Source: Nocardia seriolae NBRC 15557 (GTDB lineage: Bacteria; Actinomycetota; Actinomycetes; Mycobacteriales; Mycobacteriaceae). From it: a stretch of DNA of 64,000 bases. The number at the start of each line of letters is the position of its first letter. Positions within the stretch are counted from its first letter, which is position 1. Below, piece after piece: positions 33,257-42,860 of the stretch. The stretch spans positions 1-64,000 of the forward strand of contig NZ_BJWY01000025.1 of assembly GCF_007990715.1 (NCBI RefSeq), in the 5' to 3' direction. The position numbers and the translations under genes were made by a program. A model generated the notes under the pieces. That model was not told where the DNA came from. It ran no database searches and was given only the letters and a program-made list of their open reading frames with translations.

Positions 33257-34749
33257 ATCCCGCATCCCCACGCCCCGGCCTCCACCCCGCCCCCTCCGGG
33301 CCACGAAGGCGAGGACCCCATCGGCGGCACCCCGGCAAAACCAACCGACCCCACACAACCGAACTCCGACCCCTCCGCCCACCCGGTGCCGGTCCCCGAG
33401 TCGCACCCGAAGTCCGACCCGAACGACCCGGACACCTGGTTCGACCGCATGCAGGCCGAACAGGCCGACTGGTCGGCCCAGATGGAAGCCAAGCGCGCCC
33501 AGTGGCTCCACGACATCGCCGACCGCATGGAGCCCGGCAGCACCGAGGAACGCTTCGCCCGCCTCCGCGCCGAAAACGCCGACCGCCTCGCCCGCATCGC
33601 CGCCGACCGCGCCGACTGGTTCTGGGACCAGGCCGGAGGCCGCCCCGACACCCCCGAACCCGACGCCCCCACCCCCGGCCCGGACGGCCCCGACTCGGGC
33701 GGTGGCCCCCGCCCGGACGCCGGTTTCAATGATGGTGCCGCCCAGCCGAAGCCGGACCCGGACCCGGGTACCGCTGAGGGCGGCCGGGCACCGGTGGCAC
33801 GACACGAGTCGCAACCACCCACCGGCCCAACCGAAGCCGAGCATGTCGCCGGTGCGGAAGCCCATCCGGCCGAGCCTGCGCCGGAACCGCCGCGCGGTGA
33901 GGCCGGTGAGCCAGTCGGCGGCAAGACCCCAGCCGTGGGACAGCCGGAGTCGCCGTCGAACGACGGCGGAACAGAGTCCGGCCAAGGTGGGGCCGGAGAC
34001 CCCGGTGCGCCCAGGAGCGAGCAGAAGGCCGTCGATGACGAGAATGCCAGCGGCGGTCGAGGTTCGCCGCCCAAGGCGGCCGAGGACACGGGCTACGGAC
34101 CAACACCGTCGGGCGAGAATGAGGCGACCGCGACCGGTGCCACGAGCGCGGGTAAGGCCGCGGCCAACGGTGAGGAGACCCGGGCCGACGGTGCCGGGGC
34201 GCACGCAGGGGGCGACGAGGCCGGCGCACGGGGCAAGGAGGTGAGCGAGGGCTCGTCGAGTGGGCCGGTTGTGCGCGATTCGGAGCGGTCGGGGCCGGAT
34301 TGGCGGCATGTGCGGTCGCATCTGCCCAAGGTGCCGCAGCAGTTCGATCCGCAGTTCCCGCAGTACACGCCGCAGCCCTCGCAGCAGGCAGCGCCGTGGG
34401 CATTGCCGCCGGATGCGAATCCGCAGCCGCCCGCGCCGCCGAATCCGCCCCCACCGCCGAATCCGCCTGCGCCGCCATATCCACCGCAGCCGCCATATTC
34501 GCAGGGCACACCGGCCGGGCCGGGTGGATCCGGTGCGCCGTCCTACCCGGGCGGGCCCGCCGGGGCCGGTGGGGCGATACCGGGTCGGCCGCAACTGCCC
34601 GAGATTCCGCAGTTGCCGGAGGTTCCGCAGCCCCCGGCCATGCCGCCGGGCGGTGCGTACCCGGGCGCGCCCACCCCGCCGGGAGGCTGGCCGAACGGCC
34701 AGCAGCCGCCGTGGGGTTCGTGGCCCGGCGCACCGGCACAACCGGGCGG

Positions 34750-34950
34750 CTCGCCGCAGTGGCCCGATGGCTTCCAGCAATGGGCCGATGGCCTGCCACA
34801 GTGGGCCAACGGGACTCAGCAGTGGGAGAGAGACTCGCAGCAGTGGCTCGACGGGACTCAGCAGCGGCCCGACGGTTCGCAGCGGTGGCCCGACGGTTCG
34901 CAGCAGTGGACTGACGGTAATCAGCAGTCTGCCAATGGTTCTCAGCACAC
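34750..34950 (+). repeat. Coding Gln-Gln-Trp repeats
   Basis: Around nine units of the form QQW(A/P/L/T)DG(S/T/N), eight codons each, e.g. TQQWERDS and SQQWTDGN, form a Gln/Trp-rich stretch near the C-terminus, after a Pro-rich segment (34420-34510). Confidence 0.8.
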
Positions 34951-35812
34951 GTCGAACGGGAATCCGCATTCACCGGGAGCGCAGTATCCGCATCATCCGG
35001 GTTCGCCGTCGATGCCGGGGCAGCAGCCGCACGGACCGCATGTGCCGGGTGGTCACGGTGGACCCAGTGGCGGTGGGCCGCGCGGGCCATTGGGCGTGCC
35101 GGGGTGGAATGGGCTGCCGGACAGCATGTTCGGTGGTGAGGTTGCCAACGGTGGCGGGGCGAGCGGTGACGGCGGCGATGGCGGTGGTGCGAACGGCACA
35201 CCCCAGGGCGGGCCTCCGGCCGGACCCGCGGGTGGTTCGGGTGGGCAGCAGCAGGGTGGGACCGGTGGCGGTCAGGTGCGCGGCGGCAATCGTTTTCCGC
35301 GCGCCTCGGGGCCGGTGTCATCGGGTTCCGGGGTGTATCTGCGGTCGCATTCGGGCTTCGGTGAGTTCGCGATGCTGAATCCGGCTACCGGCGAACTGAA
35401 TTCGGCCCCGGTGGGCGCGGGTTCGCTGTCGGGTGTCTATGACGACATGGACGGCCTGCGGGTGGCCTTCTACCGTGACCAGCAGGCCGGTCTGGTGCTG
35501 CGGGTGGGCGATCAGGCCATCGAGCTGGATCGGCTGGGTGCGGATGCGCACTGGGAGCGCACCCAGCACGGCTTCAACCGCCTGCTGGTCGGGGTGGGCG
35601 GCACGCCTCAGGTGGAGGTGCGCTACCGGACCGTTCCGCAGGACGCCGACCTGGGCCTGCTGGTGCGTGACGTGCTGTCGGATCCGGCGCGGCGGGCGGG
35701 CATCTTCGGGTGAGGCCCGGGCGAGTTCGCCGATTCTTACGGTTCCTGCAACCGCGTGGTCGATCGGGATATGTGATGCTGAGTTCCGGCTCGGCTGAGG
35801 GAGGAGAGGGAC

Positions 35813-36124
35813 ATGCGGCACGGTCAGCCCAGTGACGATGAGTTGCGGGCGAACTTTGACGAGGTACTGGCGGAGGTATTGACGGGGCGCGGAGTCCACA
35901 CCGCCACCGGTCTCGACGATGACACCGAGGATGCCCTGTGGGCCATCGCCGAGGCGCACCCCAATGCCACCCCCGAGCTGATCGCCGCGGCCCGGCAGGC
36001 CTTCGCGGGTCAGCTCGACGGCAGCAACGCCGAGCGCTGGGCCGAGGAAATGGACAACTGGTTCGACGAACGCGAGGAGCGCAAGGCCGCGCGCGACCAG
36101 CAGGGGCCGGCGGAGCAGGGCTGA
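35813..36124 (+). CDS. Small protein of a family repeated three times in the window
   Basis: This 103-residue acidic helical protein is not assigned to a known family. It shares a clear block with the products at 58734-59048 and 62192-62482: GRGVxTxTGLD, ALxxIAxAYP-like, then AARxAFAGQLDGSNAxR. It follows the giant toxin by about 100 bp, has a good GGAGAGGG ribosome-binding site, and lies seven bases before a probable immunity gene. No signal peptide or membrane helix is seen. Given its recurrent place next to toxin and immunity genes, an immunity or adaptor role is a reasonable guess, but nothing in the sequence proves it. Confidence 0.8.
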   Translation: MRHGQPSDDELRANFDEVLAEVLTGRGVHTATGLDDDTEDALWAIAEAHPNATPELIAAARQAFAGQLDGSNAERWAEEMDNWFDEREERKAARDQQGPAEQG

Positions 36125-36131
36125 CACCGAC

Positions 36132-37631
36132 GTGACGACTCCCACCGAGCACACCCGAGATCAGACCGACGTCGATGCCGCGCTCGAAAACGCTGGCGTG
36201 CCCGCCGATTCCGATCCCGACATCGGATTCAGCCTGACCGCACCCGTCATCGACATTCCGCAGCGCGCCCGGAGCCTGGCCCACCGCATCGCGCAGGAGG
36301 TGCGGGAACTGGGCCCGCAGGGCTGGACGCGGGTGCACGCCGCCTTCGCGCTCACCGCGACCGGCCGTCGCTCCCGGATCGTGTTCTCCGATGAGCAGGA
36401 CCGCCAACTCCAGGTGCCGATCACCGCCGAGCTCCTCGAATTCGTCGCCGAACACCGCCGCCTGTCCGCCGATCTCGGCGACGGCCCCTGGTGGCGGCTG
36501 GAATTGGCGCTCACCGCGGCGGGCGAGCTGAACGTCGATCACGACTACGGCGACGAACCGTTCCCGGCCGATCAGCTGTTCGCGCCGGAGGATTATCTGG
36601 CCGACCTGGCGGCCCATCCGCGCGCCGACCTGCCCATGTGGCTGGCCGCCTACCTGCGCCACGACGACCGGCAGTCCCGGGATCCGCGCCAGGCCGCCGA
36701 CGCCGCGCGCGCCGATCGCGAATCCGGTTATCTCCCGGTGGTTTCCGAGGACGACTTCCCGGATTTCCCACTGTTGTGGGCGCGTTGGGCCGCCATCTCC
36801 GCCGCCTTCGTGGCGATCGGCTCCGAATGGGGTCCGCGACTGCTGCCGTCCTTCGCCTGGTTCGAGGGCGTGCTCCGTTCCGGTTCGTCGCTGTACCTGC
36901 TGCCCGGCGGTCGCGCGGTGCTGTCCGGAGGCGTCTGGAACGCACCGGAATTGGCGTCCGCCTACAACGGCCGCGCCGAGCTGCCGCGCCTGTACGCGGG
37001 TGCACCGGCGTGGGTCGCCAATCCGGTGCTGAATACCCGCGCGGGCGGTGGCCTGCTCACCTTCTGCTACTGGTGGGAGCGGGGCCGCTGGTACCGGGGC
37101 GAGTCCCCGGGCGCAGCCGACCTGGCCGCCGCGGTGCCCGGGATCTGGACCGCCGCCACTACCACGGATGTGATCAGCGGCTTGATCGCCGAGCAACCGA
37201 CACCCGAACAGCGTTCCGCGGTAACGGAATTCGTGGCCGCCGCCGAGCTCGGCGACGTCACCCACAGCGTGCTGACGGCCGTCTTCGGCGACGCCGCGGA
37301 CCTGGACGCCGCGCACCATCAGCTGACCTTGGCGGGGGTGGCGCGCCTGGGCCCGGATCCACTGCCGGAATCCGAGGCCCTCGAGGCGGTTCGCCACCAC
37401 ATCCGCTCCGAGGTCGGCGACAACTCGGCGTATCCGCTGGATCTGCTTCGGGCCGAACGGCTTTCGGTCGGCTGGATGGTGTACGTGCCCACCGAACCGG
37501 AGGAGATCGCAATCGATCGTGCGCTCTACTACGTCGCCGACGACGGGGTGGTGGAGCGGACCACTTCGAGCATGCCCGCGTCGTCCTACCTGCTGGGGCT
37601 GGAACAGCGTTTCCGCCAACGACATTCGTAG
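36132..37631 (+). CDS. Hypothetical two-domain protein, candidate immunity protein
   Basis: The 499-residue protein has no signal peptide. The first 175 residues (QGWTRVHAAFALTATG, WWRLELALTAAGELNVDHDY, DYLADLAAHPRADLPMWLAAY) resemble the YezG-like class of polymorphic-toxin immunity proteins in the order of Trp, acidic and PR..PxWL motifs. The second part (about 200-499) is a different, beta-rich domain with FPLLWARWAAISAAF and GGVWNAPELASAYNG; a similar globular domain is not one I can name. It starts with GTG, seven bases after the small gene, and both follow the giant toxin. I infer cognate immunity. Confidence 0.6.
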   Translation: MTTPTEHTRDQTDVDAALENAGVPADSDPDIGFSLTAPVIDIPQRARSLAHRIAQEVRELGPQGWTRVHAAFALTATGRRSRIVFSDEQDRQLQVPITAELLEFVAEHRRLSADLGDGPWWRLELALTAAGELNVDHDYGDEPFPADQLFAPEDYLADLAAHPRADLPMWLAAYLRHDDRQSRDPRQAADAARADRESGYLPVVSEDDFPDFPLLWARWAAISAAFVAIGSEWGPRLLPSFAWFEGVLRSGSSLYLLPGGRAVLSGGVWNAPELASAYNGRAELPRLYAGAPAWVANPVLNTRAGGGLLTFCYWWERGRWYRGESPGAADLAAAVPGIWTAATTTDVISGLIAEQPTPEQRSAVTEFVAAAELGDVTHSVLTAVFGDAADLDAAHHQLTLAGVARLGPDPLPESEALEAVRHHIRSEVGDNSAYPLDLLRAERLSVGWMVYVPTEPEEIAIDRALYYVADDGVVERTTSSMPASSYLLGLEQRFRQRHS

Positions 37632-37709
37632 TGATGCGGATCGAACGGGTGCGGGGCGGGCGGCGGCGGCCGGTAATCTTTCGGGCGTCGGTCGAGTTAG
37701 GCGCGGGAC

Positions 37710-39473
37710 ATGGGTGACGGTGACAAGGTCGACAACCCCTGGCTGGGCCTGGACCAGCTGGCGCAGGGCGGCGGGCTCGAACTGGCCCCGGGTGCGGCCC
37801 TGGACGCCGCCAAACTGGTGGCCGACGCGGTGAACGTGCTGAACGTCGCGAAGGGCTACCAGCCGCTGCTGGCCGATCACAAGGGTTTCAGCGACAACGG
37901 GCACCTGAAGAAGATTCTGGTGCTGCGCGACCACTTCAACGATCAGGGCAAGCGCCTGGAAACGATCCTGAACCACTACCTCGATCTGCTGAACGCCATG
38001 GCCGACACCATGATCGTGGCGGACAAGGACTACAACGCCGCCGAAGAGGATTCGAAGTCCAAATTCGCGCGAATCAAGAAGGAGCGCGCCGTCGACGCCG
38101 GCACCCCGGCGCTGGCGACGAACACGAAGATCCCCACCTTCGACACCGACAAGACCCCGCCGCTGGACGCGAAGCACGGGCACGGCGATCTGGCGGACAT
38201 CGCGAAGGCCAAGGGGCACTACGAGGCAATCGATTCCGAGGACCCCAATTCCGGGGACCATCAATGGTTCTACGAGGCGGGCCTCGGCATGAAACCACAG
38301 CTGGTGGCCGATATCGGCGGCACCTGGCTGCTGGTCGCCGACAAGATCGAGAAGAGCTTCCACGGGCTCACCGAGCGACTGTCGAAGATGGAGTCCGACA
38401 AGAGCTGGACCGGAAACGGAGCCAGGGGCGCGAATCAGGCCGCCGCCCGGTTCAAGACCCAGTCCGACGACCTCACCGCGGATCTGCGCGCCATGGCGTC
38501 CAACCTGAACTACGTGTCGGGCTGGCTGGATCAGACCAAGCTCTACATGCCCCACAGCGCGCCGACCGACGCCGACTATGACCGGCCCCAGCGCGAGGAC
38601 GCCATCGTCAAGCGCGCCCGGCTCGGATTCGTCAGCTGGTATGTGCCCGGGCTGAGCGCGGCGGGCCCGGCCGTCCCGATGCTGGCCGACCCCACCGCGC
38701 CGATGCCCGGCTCCGGCGGCCCGACGAACTACTACACCGGTGGTGGTGGCGGTGGCCAAACACGCGGCAAGGTCGGCCCTTCGGGGGCCACGCCGACCTT
38801 CGGAGACGGCTCCAAGTCCACCGGGACGAAGCCGATCACCGACAAGGGCACGAATCCCGACGGTTCGAACCCCAACGGCGACAAGCAGAATGGCGCGAAC
38901 CCCGACGGCTCCAATCCGAACGGCTCGAATCCCGGCGGCAATCCGAACGGCTCCAACCCCACCGGCTCGAATCCCGGTGGCACCGACCAGACCTCGGGTC
39001 AGAGCGGCCAAAACGGTTCGCAGCTGTCGCAGCTGGCCGGCGCCCTGCAACAGGGCATGCAGAATCTGCAGGGGCAGACCACGCAGAACAAGCAGCAGGA
39101 CCTGGCCAAGCAGCTGGAGAATTCACCGCTGTCCACACTGCCGAACTTGCTCAACGACCTGAAGAAGCCGCTGGGCGGCGGCGGACCCGGCGGCAAGCCG
39201 GTGGAACCCGCGCAGGCCAAGCTGTTTCCGCGTGCTGCGGTCGTCGAGGCCGCGGAGGCGACCACCGTCAGCTCCGCCCGCGCGGGCATCGCGACCGGCT
39301 CTGCCATGGGTGCCGGGATGGGCGGCGGCATGGGCGGTATGGGCCACGGCGGTGGCGCGCACGGCGCACAGGGCAAGGAGCACAAGCGCCCCGAATTCCT
39401 GGACTCCAGCGAATATCTGGACGAGGCCATGGGCACGCCCCCGGTGGTGGCGAAACCGGTGGTGGAGGGCTGA
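37710..39473 (+). CDS. ESX-type secreted protein, second substrate
   Basis: The 587-residue protein is analogous to the product at 10815. It has helical segments over residues 1-310, with KSWTGNGARGANQAAARF near residue 230 giving the W-x-G turn, then an Asn/Gly/Pro repeat, a Gln/Leu-rich helical stretch, and a C-terminus typical of actinobacterial ESX substrates: a Gly-Met-rich run, EHKRPEFLDSSEYLDEAMG, and VVAKPVVEG. The terminal motif is common at the ends of PPE-like proteins outside mycobacteria. It is followed after five bases by an EspG-like gene. Confidence 0.72.
   Translation: MGDGDKVDNPWLGLDQLAQGGGLELAPGAALDAAKLVADAVNVLNVAKGYQPLLADHKGFSDNGHLKKILVLRDHFNDQGKRLETILNHYLDLLNAMADTMIVADKDYNAAEEDSKSKFARIKKERAVDAGTPALATNTKIPTFDTDKTPPLDAKHGHGDLADIAKAKGHYEAIDSEDPNSGDHQWFYEAGLGMKPQLVADIGGTWLLVADKIEKSFHGLTERLSKMESDKSWTGNGARGANQAAARFKTQSDDLTADLRAMASNLNYVSGWLDQTKLYMPHSAPTDADYDRPQREDAIVKRARLGFVSWYVPGLSAAGPAVPMLADPTAPMPGSGGPTNYYTGGGGGGQTRGKVGPSGATPTFGDGSKSTGTKPITDKGTNPDGSNPNGDKQNGANPDGSNPNGSNPGGNPNGSNPTGSNPGGTDQTSGQSGQNGSQLSQLAGALQQGMQNLQGQTTQNKQQDLAKQLENSPLSTLPNLLNDLKKPLGGGGPGGKPVEPAQAKLFPRAAVVEAAEATTVSSARAGIATGSAMGAGMGGGMGGMGHGGGAHGAQGKEHKRPEFLDSSEYLDEAMGTPPVVAKPVVEG
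38850..38980 (+). repeat. Coding NPNG/NPDG repeats
   Basis: About eight units such as SNPNG, ANPDG and SNPGG. They resemble the array at 12081-12158 in the other ESX-like substrate. Confidence 0.8.
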
Positions 39474-39478
39474 ATTCT

Positions 39479-40255
39479 ATGGGACGCAGCTGGTCGTTCA
39501 CCGACCTGGAGTTGCTGGTGCTGTGGGAGGAGCTGGGCGAGGAACTGCTGCCCGCCCCGCTGTTCTTCACCAGCCGCACCGAAACCTGGAACGCCCACCT
39601 GGACAACAAGGCCCGCGCCCGCAACGCCCTGCGCGACCGCGATCCGGAGTGGGCGCAGGTGCTGCACGCCGTGCACGCGCCGGAACTGCGGGTGGAGGTG
39701 CACGGGTGGGACGGCCGCGACTGGCGCACGCCCGCGGCCAGCATCCGCATGCTCGGGGTGCGCAGCGGCGAGGCGGGTTACCTGATCACCCAGCGTCCGG
39801 GTGAAACCGTCAGGCACAGTACGGGATTCACCATCACCGAGTTCTGGGCGGCGGAACTGGCCACCGAGGTGGTGGCCGGGCTGCCCGATACCGCCGCCGG
39901 GCGTGGCGGCGACACCGTGCTCGCCGCGCCCGGCGACGCCGCCGAGGTCGACTACGGTTTCGGCCTGTCCCCGGCGCACGAGACGCTGGAGGGCGGCGTC
40001 GTCGATCGGGCCGCCGAGTTCCTGGCCGCGCCCGCGCCGAGCATGGGCGCCATCGATGTGGTGCAGGGCCGTTCGCGTTTCGGCCCGCGCGGCATCACCC
40101 GGCACCATCTGGAATGGCGGGATCTGGACGCGGACGGCCGCTATGTGGTCACCGCCGAGCACCCGCCGGTCGCGATGCCCGCGGATCGCCGCCGGATGAT
40201 CACGACCCTGGAAACGGTGATCGCCGAAGTGGTTCTGGCGATCGCGGACGAGTGA
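39479..40255 (+). CDS. EspG-family ESX secretion chaperone, second copy
   Basis: The 258-residue protein shares the EspG pattern with the copy at 12812: WSFTDLELLVL, LLPAPLFFTSRTET, GEAGYLITQRPGETVRHS, and the C-terminal DVVQGRSRFGPRG. Both copies come directly after an ESX-like substrate gene, so each is probably dedicated to its neighbour. No membrane or export signal is seen, consistent with a cytosolic chaperone. Confidence 0.8.
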   Translation: MGRSWSFTDLELLVLWEELGEELLPAPLFFTSRTETWNAHLDNKARARNALRDRDPEWAQVLHAVHAPELRVEVHGWDGRDWRTPAASIRMLGVRSGEAGYLITQRPGETVRHSTGFTITEFWAAELATEVVAGLPDTAAGRGGDTVLAAPGDAAEVDYGFGLSPAHETLEGGVVDRAAEFLAAPAPSMGAIDVVQGRSRFGPRGITRHHLEWRDLDADGRYVVTAEHPPVAMPADRRRMITTLETVIAEVVLAIADE

Positions 40256-40267
40256 GAGGCAGCACAA

Positions 40268-40657
40268 GTGGCAGCGGAGGCAGTGCCCTCGGACGAGATG
40301 CCGTCGAACGAAGTGCCGCCGAGCGAGGCGCAGTTCCCGACCGAGTTCACCCTCTCGTCGCGGACCGGGTCGATCGTGGTGACTACCACGGAACTGGGTC
40401 TTCCGCGGGCACTTTCGGTCGAGCGGGATCACCTGCGTGGCGCTCCGGAGCTGCTGGCCGGTGAGATCCTGCGGTTGTGCCGCCGGTCCGCCCAACGGGC
40501 GGGCGTCGAGCGCCGGGCGCACCTGCGGGCCGTGGGCCTGGCCCCGGAGCTGCTGGCGCTGACCGGTCTGCCGACCGCCGAAGAGGTGACCCGCCAGGAG
40601 TACTTCGAGGAGCAGGAGTACGAGACCGAACCGGACAGCTGGCTGCGCCCGATCTGA
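40268..40657 (+). CDS. YbaB-like ESX-associated small protein
   Basis: The 129-residue product contains a short YbaB-like strand pair (FTLSSRTGSIVVTTTELGLPRAL) and a helix (LLAGEILRLCRRSAQRAG) followed by LTGLPTAEEV and an acidic tail ending SWLRPI. Proteins of this kind occur widely next to EspG and PE/PPE-like genes in actinomycetes. It starts with GTG 12 bases after the EspG-like gene. Role unknown, likely secretion-associated. Confidence 0.65.
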   Translation: MAAEAVPSDEMPSNEVPPSEAQFPTEFTLSSRTGSIVVTTTELGLPRALSVERDHLRGAPELLAGEILRLCRRSAQRAGVERRAHLRAVGLAPELLALTGLPTAEEVTRQEYFEEQEYETEPDSWLRPI

Positions 40658-40732
40658 AATATCCAGCGCTGCAAGTCGATCCGCACCGCCTCGCTAACCT
40701 GCGGAATATCCGACGTTCATCTTTTCGTTGGT

Positions 40733-40793
40733 GAGTTCGTGAACTCTTCGCTATGCCGGGCGAATCCCCGCTCTGTATAGTTTCGATTCGAAA
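40733..40793 (+). promoter_or_regulatory. Promoter region with two palindromes before the EspC-like gene
   Basis: A perfect 14-bp inverted repeat GAGTTCGTGAACTC (40733-40746) and a second, TTTCGA-T-TCGAAA (40781-40793), flank a -10-like TATAGT (40776-40781) that abuts the second palindrome. No convincing -35 is seen. The 158-bp gap is otherwise empty and relatively AT-rich, so it probably holds the promoter and operators of the 40816-42392 unit. Confidence 0.45.
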
Positions 40794-40815
40794 TGATCTT
40801 CCTGATGGGGGTCTC

Positions 40816-41133
40816 ATGAGCAATCTCGTTGCCACACCGGACGCGATTCGCGCCTACGGAGACGCGTCGGCCGCCATGGCCACCGCCGTCGCCGGTGCCG
40901 CCGCGGTCGATCAGGTCGCCACGGTCGCCGGCCTGGTACCGGTCTTCGGCCTGATCGGTCAGGACTTCCTGCTGAGTTACGCGGGCGCGCAGGGCAATCA
41001 CCTGGCCTCGGTCGCCGAGCTGGCCGCCGTGCACGCGGGTACCGCGGTCACCGCGCACGAGGCCGCGGCCGGCTACCAGGCCGTCGACGAGGCCTCCGGC
41101 GTCGACTTCCTCTCGCTGTCGCAGGACCTGTGA
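40816..41133 (+). CDS. EspC-like type VII secretion target protein
   Basis: The 105-residue helical protein resembles the EspC-like/type VII target family: an N-terminal helix (VATPDAIRAYGDASAAMATAV) and a second helix with GNHLASVAELAAVHAGTA and AAAGYQAVDEA, the Y-x-x-x-D/E-like export signal typical of ESX substrates. The start ATG 40816 was chosen over an upstream ATG because of length. It overlaps the next gene by four bases. Confidence 0.7.
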   Translation: MSNLVATPDAIRAYGDASAAMATAVAGAAAVDQVATVAGLVPVFGLIGQDFLLSYAGAQGNHLASVAELAAVHAGTAVTAHEAAAGYQAVDEASGVDFLSLSQDL

Positions 41134-42392
41134 GCAGTCCGTTCGACCAGGGCTCGACCGGGGCCGTGCAGGCCACACCCACCGCGGCGACCGGCCAGTC
41201 GGTGGCGGATGCCTTGCGCGACACCGATTTCGCGCCGCTGCTGGACAGCCCGGTCGGTGAAGTCCTGCAGACGCTGGGCCTGCCCGCGCTGCCGCAGTTG
41301 CCGGCCATGCCGCCGCTGCCCGACATGCCGCCGCTGCCCACCCTGGACTTGACCGCGCTCACCAAGCCGCTCACCGATCTGGCGTCCTCGTTCGGCACCG
41401 GCCAGCTGGGCCAGGGTGTCGACGCCTCGCAGGTGCTCTCGGGCATCTCGAGCGCGCTGCAGCAGGTGATGTCGATCGCGCAGTCGGTCATGTCGCTGGC
41501 AGGCTCGGACTCCTGGCAGGGGTCCGGGGCGGCCGGTGCGGCCGAGAAGGGCACCGCGGCGCAGACCGATGCGGTGGAGCTGGAAGGTCAGAATCTGCAC
41601 CAGAAGACGGTCATGGGCGGCGCGGCGACGCCGGTGGCCACCGGTGCGGCCATGATGTCGGCCATCATCACCAAGTTCGTCACCGGTATCACGATGGCCG
41701 CGCCGTTCATCGCCACCCCGCCCGGGCAGGCGTTCCTGTTGGCCCTGGCCACCGAGACCGGCTCCGAGGCGACCGCGGTGGTGGCCAAGACCCGCACCGA
41801 GATGGCGGTGCACAGCGCCAATATGACCACGGCCGGGCAGAAGGTGAAGGTCACCAACGCCCCCACCGGCGTGGACTCGATGTCACAGGTGACGCAGCTG
41901 CTGAGCCTGATCTCGCCGCTGAGCAGCGCCGCGAGCACCGGCGTGCAGCAGTTGCAGCAGCTCCAGTCGATCAGCCAGACCACGCAGGTGGAGCCGGGCC
42001 CGGACGCCGATCCGGCTGCCGCACCGAAGAATTCGGACGGCCTGGGCGCGCTCGGCGCGGGCGGTCTGGCTCCGATGGGTGGCCTGGGTGTCCCGGCCGC
42101 CACCCCGGCTCCCGTCGGCGCGTCCAGTCCCCGCACCATGAGCGCGACCACCACGCCGCCCGCCCCCGTCCCCACGCCGCTGCCGAGCACGGGCGCGACC
42201 GGCATGGGCGCGGGTATGGTGCCGCCGATGGGCGCCATGGGCGCGTCCGCCCAGGCGGGCGACGCCGACGAGGAGGTCCGCACCAATCTGGTCACCGCCG
42301 AACACGGTGACGAGGTCGTGGGTGAAATGGGCTACACCGGTGTGCCGGTGGTCGGCGCGGTCGGTACCAATGGACCGCGCCCGGCACAGTGA
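41130..42392 (+). CDS. ESX-type secreted protein with W-x-G segment (PPE-like)
   Basis: The 420-residue protein starts with GTG overlapping the EspC-like gene. A Pro/Leu-rich N-terminal stretch (PALPQLPAMPPLPDMPPLP) is followed by helices around SDSWQGSGAAGAAEKG, a W-x-G turn near residue 130, a hydrophobic Ala-rich helix region (IITKFVTGITMAAPFIATPP), and a Gly/Pro-rich tail. The pairing with an EspC-like small protein recalls mycobacterial PE/PPE and EspA/EspC pairs. It is probably exported with that partner. Confidence 0.65.
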   Translation: MSSPFDQGSTGAVQATPTAATGQSVADALRDTDFAPLLDSPVGEVLQTLGLPALPQLPAMPPLPDMPPLPTLDLTALTKPLTDLASSFGTGQLGQGVDASQVLSGISSALQQVMSIAQSVMSLAGSDSWQGSGAAGAAEKGTAAQTDAVELEGQNLHQKTVMGGAATPVATGAAMMSAIITKFVTGITMAAPFIATPPGQAFLLALATETGSEATAVVAKTRTEMAVHSANMTTAGQKVKVTNAPTGVDSMSQVTQLLSLISPLSSAASTGVQQLQQLQSISQTTQVEPGPDADPAAAPKNSDGLGALGAGGLAPMGGLGVPAATPAPVGASSPRTMSATTTPPAPVPTPLPSTGATGMGAGMVPPMGAMGASAQAGDADEEVRTNLVTAEHGDEVVGEMGYTGVPVVGAVGTNGPRPAQ

Positions 42393-42434
42393 TCGTCGCT
42401 GCCCGCGGGTGATGATCGTCGCCGCCCGCGGGTG
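42391..42434 (+). repeat. Direct repeat of 21 bp before the PE-like gene
   Basis: GATCGTCGCTGCCCGCGGGTG (42391-42411 in full; only positions needed) recurs with one mismatch at 42414-42434, and a third degraded copy follows (42438-42460). The tandem lies in the 130-bp gap before the PE-like gene and may be a regulator-binding array or simple slippage. Confidence 0.6.
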
Positions 42435-42522
42435 GCGATCGGTGATGTCCGTGGGCGAATGCGCGGAAACCCGGTCGGTGGATGTCGGACCGACGCGGTA
42501 GGATTCGCGCGGAAAGGGAGGG

Positions 42523-42843
42523 ATGATGAGCGAATTCAATTTGGGCGGTGTGCGTTTCGACGCGGATACGGTGCTGGCCGCCGCCGCCGACCTGGAAGCC
42601 ATGGCCGACCGGTTGGAGACCGCCCTCGGTGCGGACACCCAGGCCCTGGCGGTACCCGCCGCAGGCTCGGACAAGGTTTCGCTGGCCGCGGCCGACACCC
42701 TCACCTCGGTGGGCGCGTCCTTCGTCACCCAGAGCGCGGGCGGTGTGGACGAGCTACGCAAGCTGGCCGCGGTGGTGCGCGCCCAGGCGCACGCCTTCGG
42801 CCAGGTCGAGGTCGACAGCTCGACCGACTTCATGAACCTCTGA
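42523..42843 (+). CDS. PE-like protein
   Basis: The 106-residue helical protein fits the PE domain pattern: FDADTVLAAAADLEAMADRLETAL as first helix (only core quoted: LAAAADLEAMADRL), a turn with VPAAGSDKVSLAAAD like the conserved DEVS segment, and a second helix ending QAHAFGQVE. PE proteins are ESX substrates. An AAGGGAGG ribosome-binding site precedes the ATG. It is the last plus-strand gene of the second ESX set and converges with a minus-strand gene. Confidence 0.7.
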   Translation: MMSEFNLGGVRFDADTVLAAAADLEAMADRLETALGADTQALAVPAAGSDKVSLAAADTLTSVGASFVTQSAGGVDELRKLAAVVRAQAHAFGQVEVDSSTDFMNL

Positions 42844-42860
42844 TCCACCCGCCGCCCGCG

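Larger units (their letters stand above)
18239..35713 (+). pseudogene. Giant modular toxin, C-terminal part (downstream of in-frame TAG)
   Basis: This continuation has in order: a Tox-PL/papain-like domain (18310-18730) with GAHAYLLV and VVKDP giving His and Asp but NDS where a catalytic Cys is expected; a kinase-like domain (19250-19935); two zinc-protease-like domains (20090-20780 and 21145-21950); an unassigned domain (22220-22720); two copies of a 1,600-residue helical cassette (23108-28036 and 28439-33256); a coiled segment; Pro- and Gln-Trp-rich linkers; and a C-terminal beta-rich domain of about 140 residues (35290-35713). Three copies of a helical unit with the pattern ESDLxPxxLxxTM occur at 18890, 27850 and 33090. 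Codon usage stays normal throughout, so disruption must be recent, or the TAG is tolerated. The frame could also be translated from an internal TTG/GTG start. Confidence 0.7.

Noticed and set aside
35574..39050. A 1,158-codon minus-strand frame
   Set aside because: It covers four recognisable plus-strand features in antisense and has no motif of its own.
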